Shown here one piece after another: positions 44,604-53,623 of a stretch of 64,000 bases of DNA. The stretch covers positions 1 through 64,000 of the forward strand of contig JADHMP010000011.1 of the NCBI GenBank assembly GCA_016779985.1, read 5' to 3'. A program made the position numbers and the translations under genes. The stretch is from JADHMP01 sp016779985. Lineage in GTDB: Bacteria; Bacteroidota; Bacteroidia; Flavobacteriales; Flavobacteriaceae. Within the stretch, counting starts at the first letter, position 1, and every line of letters starts with the position of its first letter. A model generated the notes under the pieces. That model searched no databases. It had not been told where the DNA came from and worked only from the letters and a program-made list of their open reading frames with translations.

Positions 44604-45854
44604 TTAAGCTGTAATAGACTCCGATATTCTTTTATAAGTTCCGTTTTGTAACTTTTCCCTTATGTCTGAAAATGCCTTTAGAGTAATTTCGACGTCTTCT
44701 AAAGAGTGAGAAGCTGTAGGGATAAGCCTTAGTAATATTAACCCTTTAGGGATGACTGGATAGACGACAATAGAACAAAAAATTCCATGGTTTTCACGAA
44801 GGTCTTTTACTAGTGCCATCGCTTCTGGAATACTTCCTTTCAAGTAAACAGGAGTCACACAACTCTGGGTAGTTCCAAGATCAAACCCTCGGTCTTTTAA
44901 CCCATTTTGAAGTGCATCCACATTTTCCCATAACTTGGCTTTAAACTCTGGCCTTGTTCTAAGCAGCTCCAACCGTTTTAAAGCTCCTTTCACTAACTGC
45001 ATTTGTAATGATTTTGCAAACATCTGCGAGCGCATATTATACTTCAAAAAGTCAATGATTTCTTGATCTGCAGCTATAAATGCACCAGTAGAGGCCATGG
45101 ATTTTGCAAAAGTGGCAAAGTAAACATCTATATCATCTTGAACGTTTTGCTCGAAACCTGCACCTTTTCCGTGATCACCTAAGGTTCCAAAACCGTGGGC
45201 ATCGTCAACCAAAAACCTAAAATTATATTTTTTCTTAAGGGCAGCAATTTCTTTAAGTCGACCTTGTTCACCACGCATTCCAAAAACACCTTCAGAAATA
45301 ACAAGAATACCTCCTCCAGTTTGATCAGCTACCTTTGAAGCCCGCTGTAAATTCTTTTCTAAACTTTCAATATTATTGTGTTTGTAAGTAAAACGCTTTC
45401 CCATGTGCAATCTTACTCCGTCTATAATACAAGCGTGTGCGTCAACATCATACACGATAACATCATTTTTAGATACCAATGTGTCTATAGTAGACAATAT
45501 GCCTTGATAGCCAAAGTTGAGAACGTAGGCGGCATCTTTTGAGACGAAAGCAGCAAGCTCGTTTTCTAATTGTTCGTGCAATTCGGTGTGGCCAGACATC
45601 ATTCTAGCACCCATCGGATAAGCAGCACCATACTCCGCAGCAGCTTCTTTATCAACTTGACGAACTTCAGGGTGGTTGGCTAGCCCTAGATAGTCGTTTA
45701 CACTCCAAGTAATTACCTCTTTACCCTTGAAGTGCATTCTATTGCTTATAGGGCCTTCTAGTTTTGGAAAAACAAAGTAACCCTCAGCCTGATCTGCCCA
45801 TTTTCCGAGCGGTCCTTTGTTCTGTATAATTTTATCAAATAAATCCTGCATCAT
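44604..45854 (-). CDS. Alpha-oxoamine synthase, probable cysteate fatty-acyltransferase of sulfonolipid synthesis
   Basis: A 416-residue PLP enzyme of the serine palmitoyltransferase/KBL/AONS type. DDAH at 217-220 and Lys251 in TFAKSMASTGAF are the cofactor residues; HACIIDGVRLH and GMRGEQGRL are family signatures. Established: such an enzyme (CapB, cysteate acyltransferase) condenses cysteate with a fatty acyl thioester to start capnine-type sulfonolipids, needed for efficient gliding in F. johnsoniae. Inference for this gene rests on its strong resemblance to flavobacterial CapB and its four-base overlap with a cysteine-synthase-like gene that could supply cysteate. Alternatives are serine palmitoyltransferase or 2-amino-3-ketobutyrate CoA ligase. 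Confidence 0.82.
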   Translation of the reverse strand: MMQDLFDKIIQNKGPLGKWADQAEGYFVFPKLEGPISNRMHFKGKEVITWSVNDYLGLANHPEVRQVDKEAAAEYGAAYPMGARMMSGHTELHEQLENELAAFVSKDAAYVLNFGYQGILSTIDTLVSKNDVIVYDVDAHACIIDGVRLHMGKRFTYKHNNIESLEKNLQRASKVADQTGGGILVISEGVFGMRGEQGRLKEIAALKKKYNFRFLVDDAHGFGTLGDHGKGAGFEQNVQDDIDVYFATFAKSMASTGAFIAADQEIIDFLKYNMRSQMFAKSLQMQLVKGALKRLELLRTRPEFKAKLWENVDALQNGLKDRGFDLGTTQSCVTPVYLKGSIPEAMALVKDLRENHGIFCSIVVYPVIPKGLILLRLIPTASHSLEDVEITLKAFSDIREKLQNGTYKRISESITA

Positions 45855-46903
45855 TTTGAATCTCCTGTTTTGATATATTCAATTTTTTGAGTTGAGCTAT
45901 GACTTGCATCAAAAAACCCTTGATCGGCCATCCAATGCTCACTGTAAATTTTACTCATATAACGAGAACCATGGTCAGGGAAAATAATGACTACTTGGTC
46001 CTTTTTCTTAAAATATTTTTCTTCAGCCAATTGATGAATTGCTTGCATCGCAGCTCCTGAAGTATAACCCACAAACATGCCTTCTAATTTTGTTGTGTTC
46101 CTTGCAGCATGAGCACTTTCTTCATCTGTAACTTTCACAAAGAAATCGATGAGTTCAAATAAAGTAGCGGTGGGAATTAAATTTTTCCCTAAACCTTCTA
46201 TTCTGTAAGGATAGATTTCATTTGGATCTAGTTCTTGTGTTTCATGGTATTTTTTTAATACAGAACCATAGGCATCTACTCCAATTATTTTGATGTCTGG
46301 GTTTTGTTCCTTCAAATATTTAGCACATCCCGATATGGTCCCCCCAGTGCCACTACAGGCAACCAGATGAGTGATATTTCCGTTGGTTTGTTTCCATATC
46401 TCAGGTCCTGTCGAACGATAATGAGCCTCAACATTCAAATCGTTAAAATATTGGTTAATATAAACTGACTCATTTATCTCTTCCTTTAATCTTTTTGCCA
46501 CTTGGTAGTATGATCTAGGATCATCGGCAGCCACATTAGCTGGGCACACATGTACAAGGGCTCCCATCGAACGAAGCATATTTATTTTGTCTACAGAAGA
46601 TTTAGAGCTGACTGCCAAAATACAGTTGTATCCCTTAACAAGTGATACCATAGCAAGACTAAAACCTGTGTTACCAGAAGTCGTTTCTATGATGGTTGAG
46701 TTTGGATTTAAAAGGCCTTTTTCTTCTGCTGCCTCAATTATGTGTAAAGCTATTCTGTCTTTATTTGAATGTCCCGGATTAAAAGCTTCAAACTTGGAGT
46801 AAAAATTACCTTTATAGTTTTTTACACTCTTATTGAGTTTTATTAGGGGTGTGTTACCTATCAATTCTAATATACTCTGATAGGAGTTCACATCATCTTT
46901 CAT
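45851..46903 (-). CDS. Cysteine-synthase-like PLP enzyme, probable cysteate synthase
   Basis: A 350-residue fold-type II PLP enzyme. Lys48 in PGHSNKDRIA is the PLP lysine, ETTSGNTGF binds the substrate carboxylate, and CSGTGGTISG holds the PLP phosphate. The C-terminus reads FPDHGSRYMSK, unlike ordinary CysK. Established: CapA of Capnocytophaga, a relative, makes cysteate from O-phosphoserine and sulfite. The four-base overlap with the capB-like gene favours that role here; cysteine synthase remains possible. I choose the ATG at 46903 over the upstream TTG at 46933, since the latter lies inside the TAAATTTG -7 box. Confidence 0.8.
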   Translation of the reverse strand: MKDDVNSYQSILELIGNTPLIKLNKSVKNYKGNFYSKFEAFNPGHSNKDRIALHIIEAAEEKGLLNPNSTIIETTSGNTGFSLAMVSLVKGYNCILAVSSKSSVDKINMLRSMGALVHVCPANVAADDPRSYYQVAKRLKEEINESVYINQYFNDLNVEAHYRSTGPEIWKQTNGNITHLVACSGTGGTISGCAKYLKEQNPDIKIIGVDAYGSVLKKYHETQELDPNEIYPYRIEGLGKNLIPTATLFELIDFFVKVTDEESAHAARNTTKLEGMFVGYTSGAAMQAIHQLAEEKYFKKKDQVVIIFPDHGSRYMSKIYSEHWMADQGFFDASHSSTQKIEYIKTGDSK

Positions 46904-46930
46904 ACCTTCAATTTTGATGTCTTGGTTTGA

Positions 46931-46938
46931 CAAATTTA
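46931..46938 (-). promoter_or_regulatory. -7 box of the capA/capB-like operon
   Basis: TAAATTTG on the minus strand, exact TAnnTTTG, 28 bases before the chosen ATG at 46903. It covers the alternative TTG start and so decides against it. Confidence 0.55.
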
Positions 46939-46949
46939 ATCAAATTATT

Positions 46950-49097
46950 TTAGTTTAATTTACCCTCAAAGTTTAACAAAAAAATAAATGTTTTTGCTGT
47001 TTCTTTCAGCGCGTCAAATCGCCCAGAGTTTCCGCTGTGTCCAGCCACCATGTTGGTGTCTAGAAACAAAACATTTTGATCTGTTTTTAGGTCTCGCAAT
47101 TTTGCCACCCACTTTGCAGGTTCCCAATATTGAACTTGAGAGTCGTGCAAGCCAGCTGTAACATATATATTGGGATAATCTTGAGCTTTTACATTATCAT
47201 ATGGAGAATAGGATTTGATATAATTATAGTACTCCAATTCATTGGGATTGCCCCACTCGTCATATTCAAAAGTTGTAAGCGGTATACTTGCATCCAACAT
47301 GGTAGTAACCACATCAACAAAAGGCACAGCAGCGACAACACTTTTATACAATTCTGGAGCTTCATTGACAATTACTCCCATTAATAGCCCTCCAGCCGAC
47401 CCCCCATAAGCATGAAGATGAGAAGCGCTTGTATAATTATTGTCAATTAAATATTTAGAAACATCAATAAAATCATCAAATGTATTTTTCTTTTTCAATA
47501 ATTTTCCTTCTTCATACCATTGTCTTCCCATATATTCTCCACCTCTGATATGCGCTATTGCATAAATAAACCCTCGATTGAGAAGACTGAGCCTTGTGGA
47601 TGAAAAATTAGGATCTATTGTTGACCCATAAGACCCATAAGCATATTGTAAAAGTGGGGTGTTTGAATTGGGCTCAGTATCTTTATGATAAACAAGCGAA
47701 ACGGGAATTTTTACTCCATCTCTAGCGGTAGCCCACAGCCGCTTTTCTACATAATTTTTAGAATCAAAAGTTCGATCTATAACGGGTTGGCGCTTTAGTG
47801 TGTCTTGTGTCTGTGCTTCGATGTCAAACTCATTTATGCTTCTTGGAAGTATCAATGAGCTATGTCCATATCGATACTTCGTAGAGTCAAAATTAGGATT
47901 ATAAGCACCATAGAGTGAGTAGGTCTCTCCATCAATGGGAATATAATAATCTGAGGTGCCATCCCATTTAATAATATGTAACTTTGTGAGACCTTCAGAT
48001 CGCTCTGTGAGCACATAGTAGTCTTTAAAAATTTCAATATCTTCTAATAAAACATCTTCTCGGTGAGGGATAATGACTTCCCAATTGGTTTGATCTGATG
48101 TTTCAATGGGAACTTTAACTAACTCAAAATTGTCAGCACCATTTTGGTTGGTGAGTATATAAAATTCATCCTTATAATGGTTGACATAGTATTCTAATTT
48201 TCTTATTCTTTCTTGAACTAATTTAAACTCTGATTGAGGTTCATTAGCCTTGATGTATTGATATTCTGAAGTGAGTGTACTATGTGAACTGATAAAAATA
48301 TAGGCTTTAGATTTAGAAGCACTTACATAGGTAGAAAAAGTTTCATCCTTCTCAAAATAGACCAAATAGTTTTCCTGATTTGGGGTCAAAATATTATGTC
48401 TATAGATGGCCTCCGAACGAAGCGTATTCGGGTTTTTATGTACATAAAACAGGTGTTCACTGTCAGATGCCCACGTGCTGCCTCCAGTTGTATTCTCAAT
48501 TTTAGTTTCTAACCTTTGTTGTGTAACAAGATTTTTTACAAAAAGCGTATATTTTCTCCTTGATTGCGTGTCAACACCATAAGCTACTTTGGTGTTGTCA
48601 GGACTCACATTAAGACCCACTAAACTAAAATACTTATGATTTTTAGCCATACTATTACAATCAAACAATATTTCTTCAGCTGCGGTCAAGGAGTCTTTTT
48701 TTCTTGTATAAATGGGGTATTGTTTGTTTTTTTCAAATCGAGTGATATACCAATAGCCATTGAAGAAATATGGAACTGAACTATCGTCTTCCTTAATACG
48801 AGCTTTCAATTCTTCGAATAAATCATCTTTAAATTCTTCTTGCTCTGCTGTCATTTTTTGATAATAGTCATTTTCCCTCTCCAAATAATCAATCACCTCC
48901 GGATTATCCCTATCCTTTAACCAATAATAGGGGTCTAACCGAATATCATCGTGTATTTTATGTTGGTAGATTGTCTTATCTGCTTTTGGGGGCAAAATTG
49001 AATTATCATATACCATAGGGGTGGTTTTATTACACGAATTTGCAATTATCAAAGAGAAGCACAAAACAAAAAGTAAATAGTTTTTTCGTGGTTTCAT
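46950..49097 (-). CDS. S9 family prolyl oligopeptidase/oligopeptidase B, lipoprotein
   Basis: A 715-residue serine peptidase with an N-terminal beta-propeller and a C-terminal alpha/beta hydrolase domain. The signal peptide ends in IIANSC, so Cys22 is a likely lipid anchor and the enzyme works in the periplasm or on the outer membrane. Catalytic residues: Ser567 in GGSAGG, Asp652 in LHDSQVQYWEP and His687 in AGHSGNSG. The overall pattern is closest to oligopeptidase B (PtrB), which cuts short peptides after basic residues. It starts three bases after the threonine aldolase stop, so the two are co-transcribed. Confidence 0.92.
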   Translation of the reverse strand: MKPRKNYLLFVLCFSLIIANSCNKTTPMVYDNSILPPKADKTIYQHKIHDDIRLDPYYWLKDRDNPEVIDYLERENDYYQKMTAEQEEFKDDLFEELKARIKEDDSSVPYFFNGYWYITRFEKNKQYPIYTRKKDSLTAAEEILFDCNSMAKNHKYFSLVGLNVSPDNTKVAYGVDTQSRRKYTLFVKNLVTQQRLETKIENTTGGSTWASDSEHLFYVHKNPNTLRSEAIYRHNILTPNQENYLVYFEKDETFSTYVSASKSKAYIFISSHSTLTSEYQYIKANEPQSEFKLVQERIRKLEYYVNHYKDEFYILTNQNGADNFELVKVPIETSDQTNWEVIIPHREDVLLEDIEIFKDYYVLTERSEGLTKLHIIKWDGTSDYYIPIDGETYSLYGAYNPNFDSTKYRYGHSSLILPRSINEFDIEAQTQDTLKRQPVIDRTFDSKNYVEKRLWATARDGVKIPVSLVYHKDTEPNSNTPLLQYAYGSYGSTIDPNFSSTRLSLLNRGFIYAIAHIRGGEYMGRQWYEEGKLLKKKNTFDDFIDVSKYLIDNNYTSASHLHAYGGSAGGLLMGVIVNEAPELYKSVVAAVPFVDVVTTMLDASIPLTTFEYDEWGNPNELEYYNYIKSYSPYDNVKAQDYPNIYVTAGLHDSQVQYWEPAKWVAKLRDLKTDQNVLFLDTNMVAGHSGNSGRFDALKETAKTFIFLLNFEGKLN

Positions 49098-49099
49098 AC

Positions 49100-50128
49100 T
49101 TAATGAAATTCTTGAAGGACATTTAAAAAATAGTGATGCTGCTTATCTGAATAATCACGATGTGTCACCAATCGCATATTCCCATTACCTAATGTGAGTA
49201 ACCTGATGTTTTTAGTCGCCATTTGGTGGATAAAACGATCTGAACTCCAATCGCTTGTTAAATAAAAAATGACAATATTTGAATGCACAGGAACCACTTT
49301 TTCAACAAACGAACATTTTTTTAGTTCTTCACCAATTTCTTTGGCTTTTCTGTGGTCTTCCTTCAAATCAGTCAAATGATTATCAAGTGCATAGAGCGCC
49401 GCAGCGGCAAGGTATCCTGCTTGGCGCATTCCTCCTCCTAACACCTTTCTAACGCGTAAGGCTTTATTAATCAATTCTTCTGAGCCTAAAAGAACGGATC
49501 CAACTGGACAACCCAATCCCTTACTAAAGCAAACAGAGATTGTGTCAAATTGTTTGCCATAGTCTGCTGCAGTCTGTTCTGTTTCTGCTAAAGCATTCCA
49601 CAATCGGGCGCCATCTAGGTGCAGCTTAAGTTGGTAGTTGTCACATAAAGCTCTAATTTTTTTAATTTCATTAAAATCATAATAGGCTCCACCGCCTTTG
49701 TTTGTAGTGTTTTCGAGACATACTAAACTAGTCTTCGGGCTGTGATAAAAATCAGATGAATTAATTGCTGGTTCAATTTGACTTGCTGTTAGTCTTCCTT
49801 GATCACCCTCTAAAAGCTTGCAAGATACTCCTGAATTGAAACTGATTCCGCCTCCTTCATAATTGTATATGTGCGCATAGTGATCACAGATCAATTGTTC
49901 TCCAGGTTGAGTGTGAATTTTAATTGCGGTTTGATTGGCCATTGTTCCAGAAGGAAAGAGTAATGCACCCCCCATTCCAAACAAATCTGCTAGCCTTTTT
50001 TCGAGTAAATTTACAGTAGGGTCTTCTTTAAAAACATCGTCTCCAACGGGTGCTTTTTGCATGGCTTCCAACATGGCAGGACTAGGTTGGGTGATTGTGT
50101 CACTGATAAGATTTACCTCCACGGACAA
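49100..50128 (-). CDS. ltaE: Low-specificity L-threonine aldolase
   Basis: A 342-residue PLP enzyme that splits threonine to glycine and acetaldehyde. Fold-type I motifs are visible: SDTITQPSPAML, DDVFKEDPTVNLLE, FPSGTMANQTA, LHLDGARLWNA, and the PLP lysine in CFSKGLGCPVGS. The start is uncertain: TTG at 50128 gives MSVEVNLIS; GTG at 50122 gives MEVNLIS, which aligns better with the family's usual start. Its promoter is TAATTTTG at 50152-50159. The S9 peptidase gene follows immediately. Confidence 0.92.
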   Translation of the reverse strand: MSVEVNLISDTITQPSPAMLEAMQKAPVGDDVFKEDPTVNLLEKRLADLFGMGGALLFPSGTMANQTAIKIHTQPGEQLICDHYAHIYNYEGGGISFNSGVSCKLLEGDQGRLTASQIEPAINSSDFYHSPKTSLVCLENTTNKGGGAYYDFNEIKKIRALCDNYQLKLHLDGARLWNALAETEQTAADYGKQFDTISVCFSKGLGCPVGSVLLGSEELINKALRVRKVLGGGMRQAGYLAAAALYALDNHLTDLKEDHRKAKEIGEELKKCSFVEKVVPVHSNIVIFYLTSDWSSDRFIHQMATKNIRLLTLGNGNMRLVTHRDYSDKQHHYFLNVLQEFH

Positions 50129-50151
50129 TTAAATTTAGCTTAAATATAAGT

Positions 50152-50159
50152 CAAAATTA
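50152..50159 (-). promoter_or_regulatory. -7 box of ltaE
   Basis: TAATTTTG on the minus strand, exact consensus, 24-30 bases before the two possible ltaE starts. Confidence 0.5.
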
Positions 50160-50245
50160 AAAATTGCTTAGAGATGCAACAAATAATTTTCAAATGCCCA
50201 AAATGATTATTTGTGTTTCAATTTAGAATTGTATTTTTATAAAAT

Positions 50246-51347
50246 ATGATAAATACAGAACAATATAAAGGACTAATTGAGCGCCTTGGTGCGTTAAGGA
50301 GGTATCTTTGACATTGAAGGCAAAAAAATTGAACTTCAAAATAAGGAAGAAAAAATAGCAGATCCGAATTTTTGGGATAACCCTAAGCAGGCTGAAGCTT
50401 TCATGAAACTTTTTCGAGAGGAAAAAAAGTGGGTTACAGACTTTGAAAACCTAAGACAACACTTGGAGGACCTTGAAGTTCTCATGGAATTTGAAAAAGC
50501 AGGTGAAATTGAAAGTGCTGAAGTAAGTTCTCATTATACTGCGTTAGTTGAAGACTTTGAAGGACTTGAATTCAGAAATATGCTCTCTGATGAAGGAGAT
50601 AATTTGAGTGCTGTTCTTCAAATCACAGCGGGTGCAGGTGGAACAGAGAGCTGTGATTGGGCTTCCATGCTAATGCGCATGTATTTGATGTGGTCTGACA
50701 AAAAAGGGTTTAAAGTTCGAGAACTCAATAATCAAGCTGGAGAAGTAGCGGGGATCAAAACTGTCACTATTGAAATTGATGGGACTTATGCCTTTGGATG
50801 GCTGAAGGGGGAAAATGGAGTACATCGACTGGTTCGAATTTCACCTTTTGACAGCAATGCCAAAAGGCATACTTCTTTTGCTTCTGTTTATGTCTATCCG
50901 CTTGTAGATGATAGTATCGAAATTGTTCTCAACCCAGCAGAAATAAGCTTCGAAACTATGCGGTCTAGCGGTGCTGGAGGGCAAAGTGTAAATAAGATAG
51001 AAACAGCAGTTCGGCTTAGACACCAACCTACTGGAATTATAATAGAGAATTCTGAAACAAGATCTCAACTAGAGAATAAAAACAAAGCCCTACAACTGCT
51101 GAAATCTCAACTCTATGAGATCGAATTACAAAAAAAATTAAGCGCCAGAAACGAAATTGAGGCTGCAAAAAAGAAAATTGAATGGGGATCTCAAATTAGA
51201 AATTATGTCATGCATCCTTACAAACTTGTAAAAGATGTTCGTAGTCAAGAAGAAACGGCTGATGTTGAAGGTGTTATGAATGGTGGCCTTGACCCTTTTT
51301 TGAAAGCTTATTTAATGACTATGGGACAACAAAATAAAACAGAATGA
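50246..51347 (+). CDS. prfB: Peptide chain release factor 2, expressed by +1 programmed frameshift
   Basis: A 366-residue factor that ends translation at UGA and UAA. The first 21 codons from the ATG at 50246 run to an in-frame TGA at 50309-50311; the rest is in the +1 frame from 50310 onward. The TAT CTT TGA C slip site is preceded by AGGAGG, as in E. coli. The GGQ motif (SGAGGQSVNK) that triggers hydrolysis and the SPF motif (RISPFDSNAKR) that reads UGA are visible. Annotators who start at the ATG at 50403 lose 50 residues. The stop overlaps the HAD gene by four bases. TATTTTTA lies seven bases upstream. Confidence 0.96.
50297..50312 (+). other. prfB programmed +1 frameshift site with AGGAGG stimulator
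   Basis: AGGAGG (50297-50302), then TAT CTT TGA C. The ribosome pauses at TGA when release factor 2 is scarce and slips from CTT to TTT, continuing at GAC. The spacing of the Shine-Dalgarno-like AGGAGG matches the classic site. It is notable because Bacteroidota ribosomes generally hide their anti-Shine-Dalgarno sequence. Confidence 0.93.
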
Positions 51348-51958
51348 AACAACCAAAAAACATCATCTTTGACCTTGGAGGTGTCCTAGTGGACTGGAAT
51401 CCAGAATATGTCTATTTAGATATTTTTAAAGGAGACCAAAAAAAAATGAAATGGTTTTTTGATGAAATATGCACCTTTGATTGGAATGAGAACCAAGATG
51501 CTGGATATCCTCTCGCCCAAGCTACAGAAGAAAGGGTAGCTCTATTTCCTCAATATGAAGATTGGATTCGAGCCTATTATGGTAGATGGGAAGAAATGCT
51601 TAGGGGTGCTATTCACGAGACCGTTGCATTATTGAAATTATTAATTGATGACCCTAGATATCATGTATATGCACTTACAAATTGGAGTGGAGAAACCTTC
51701 CCTATTGCCTTAAAAAGATTTGAGTTTTTGCATTGGTTTGAGGGAATTATAGTGTCTGGAGATGAAAAAACCAGAAAGCCATTCACAGAAATCTATGAAT
51801 TGACTCTAAATCGTTTTAATCTAAACCCTGAAGAAAGTTTTTTTATCGATGATAATTTAAGAAATATCGAAGCTGCAAAAGCACTCGGAATTCAAACGCA
51901 CCACTTTAAAAACCCAAAAGCTCTTGAACTTGATCTCAAGCAACGTGCGATACTATAA
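51344..51958 (+). CDS. HAD family hydrolase (YihX-like)
   Basis: A 204-residue haloacid-dehalogenase phosphatase. Motif I is DLGGVLVDWN near residues 11-20 with the nucleophile aspartate, the Thr/Ser motif is in YALTNWS, a lysine lies in DEKTRKPFTEIY, and motif IV is FIDDN. The arrangement is close to YihX/haloalkanoic-dehalogenase-like phosphatases, which act on sugar phosphates or similar small molecules; the substrate here is not known. Its ATG overlaps the prfB stop (ATGA), so the two are co-translated. Confidence 0.85.
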   Translation: MKQPKNIIFDLGGVLVDWNPEYVYLDIFKGDQKKMKWFFDEICTFDWNENQDAGYPLAQATEERVALFPQYEDWIRAYYGRWEEMLRGAIHETVALLKLLIDDPRYHVYALTNWSGETFPIALKRFEFLHWFEGIIVSGDEKTRKPFTEIYELTLNRFNLNPEESFFIDDNLRNIEAAKALGIQTHHFKNPKALELDLKQRAIL

Positions 51959-51979
51959 AATTTTTCGTGTGTAATCGAG

Positions 51980-53509
51980 TTAAAAGGGGACACCTTCATT
52001 TTGGTCTTCCTCATTGGATCCAAAAGCGTCATCTGGACTAGGAAGACTGCTGTTTGGAATATTATTTTCGTTGGGATTCATTTTAGACTGAAATTCTACA
52101 GGAGCGTCAAATTGATCAAGTTCTTCAAATTTCCCTAAGTGGGCAATGAATTTCAACTTAACATTTTCAAGACTTCCATTACGGTGTTTTGCCATGATGA
52201 ATTCTGCTTGACCTTCGGCAGGGCTTCTTGACTCATCATCCCACTCATCAATCCCATAATATTCTGGTCTATAAATGAACGAAACAATGTCTGCATCTTG
52301 TTCAATAGCACCTGACTCTCTCAAATCTGAAAGGATAGGTCGTTTGGTTCCACCCCTAGTTTCAACGGCTCTAGAAAGCTGAGATAAAGCAATAACGGGA
52401 ACATCTAATTCTTTCGCTAATGCCTTTAGATTTCTCGAGATTGTTGATATTTCTTGTTCCCTATTGCCAGCCTTATTGTTGATTCCTGTGGTCATGAGTT
52501 GTAAATAATCAATAATGATCAATTTTATCCCGTGTTGTGAAGCTAATCGACGTGCTTTAGCTCGAAGATCAAAAATGGAAAGTGAAGGGGTGTCATCTAT
52601 AAATAGAGGTGCTTTTTCAAGATCAGAAACTTTCACATTGAGTTGTTGCCACTCATGACTTGCCAATTTACCTGTTCGGAGTTTTTCAGAAGAAAGACCC
52701 GTCTCTGATGAGATCAAACGTGTGATAAGTTGTACGGAAGACATTTCTAAAGAAAAGAAAGCCACAGGAACATCTTTACCAACCGCTATATTTCTTGCCA
52801 TAGAAAGAGTTAAAGCCGTTTTCCCCATACCAGGGCGAGCTGCTATAATTATTAAATCACTGGGTTGCCAGCCAGAGGTAACTTTATCTAACTTTTCAAA
52901 GCCAGAGCTGACTCCACTTAGCCCCTCTCTTTTTGATATTTCTTCTATTCTCTTTTTTGCTTCAATGACCAAATTTTGAGCAGATTCAGAAGATTTTTTT
53001 ATGTTTCCTTGGGTTACATCGTATATTTTAGATTCAGCCTCATCTAATAAATCAAAAACATCTGTTGATTCTTTATAGGCGTTTTCAATAATTTCATTTG
53101 ATATTTTGATCAAACTTCTTTGGATATATTTCTGCAAAATAATACGAGCATGGAATTCTATATGAGCAGAAGAAGCCACTTTTTGTGATAACTGAACTAA
53201 ATAAAATTGCCCTCCAACGGCTTCTAATTTATTGTTCTTTCTCAATGCACTCGAAACCGTTAAAAGATCAATGGGCTCAGAAGTTTCAAATAGGTGATAA
53301 ATAGATTCGAAAATATACTGATGAGCCGTTTTGTAAAAGGCATCAGGCTGCAAAATATCAATAACAGTATCAACCCCTTTTTTATCAATCAACATAGCGC
53401 CCAATACAGCTTCTTCTAAGTCTAGTGCCTGTGGTGGAATTTTTCCTTGTTGTAAACTAATTACAGAATTAGAGCTGCTAAGTTGAACGTTTCGTGTTTG
53501 TTTTTCCAT
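51980..53509 (-). CDS. dnaB: Replicative DNA helicase DnaB
   Basis: A 509-residue hexameric helicase that unwinds the replication fork. The N-terminal DnaB domain is at about 25-125; the RecA-like domain has Walker A ARPGMGKT at 224-231 and IIDYLQLM for Walker B, with SRAVETRGGTKRPILSDLRESG. The C-terminal 50 residues are acidic and polar. No intein is present. The -7 box (53514-53521) is five bases before the ATG, hinting at a leaderless mRNA. It is convergent with the HAD hydrolase gene. Confidence 0.96.
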   Translation of the reverse strand: MEKQTRNVQLSSSNSVISLQQGKIPPQALDLEEAVLGAMLIDKKGVDTVIDILQPDAFYKTAHQYIFESIYHLFETSEPIDLLTVSSALRKNNKLEAVGGQFYLVQLSQKVASSAHIEFHARIILQKYIQRSLIKISNEIIENAYKESTDVFDLLDEAESKIYDVTQGNIKKSSESAQNLVIEAKKRIEEISKREGLSGVSSGFEKLDKVTSGWQPSDLIIIAARPGMGKTALTLSMARNIAVGKDVPVAFFSLEMSSVQLITRLISSETGLSSEKLRTGKLASHEWQQLNVKVSDLEKAPLFIDDTPSLSIFDLRAKARRLASQHGIKLIIIDYLQLMTTGINNKAGNREQEISTISRNLKALAKELDVPVIALSQLSRAVETRGGTKRPILSDLRESGAIEQDADIVSFIYRPEYYGIDEWDDESRSPAEGQAEFIMAKHRNGSLENVKLKFIAHLGKFEELDQFDAPVEFQSKMNPNENNIPNSSLPSPDDAFGSNEEDQNEGVPF

Positions 53510-53513
53510 GAAT

Positions 53514-53521
53514 CAAAAGTA
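53514..53521 (-). promoter_or_regulatory. -7 box of dnaB, five bases before the ATG
   Basis: TACTTTTG on the minus strand, exact TAnnTTTG. Its position would place the transcription start at or near the start codon. Confidence 0.55.
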
Positions 53522-53623
53522 AGGAGTTTATAAGGAGCTATATCACAAAAAAACTAAAGGTTATTGAACGATTAATTAAAAAACCCTGTTTATAAAAATA
53601 AATAATTGTTAATAAAGGGGTGA

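Noticed and set aside
50403..51347. prfB as a shorter gene starting at the ATG 50403
   Set aside because: The upstream 21 codons, AGGAGG and CTTTGAC make the full frameshifted gene clear.
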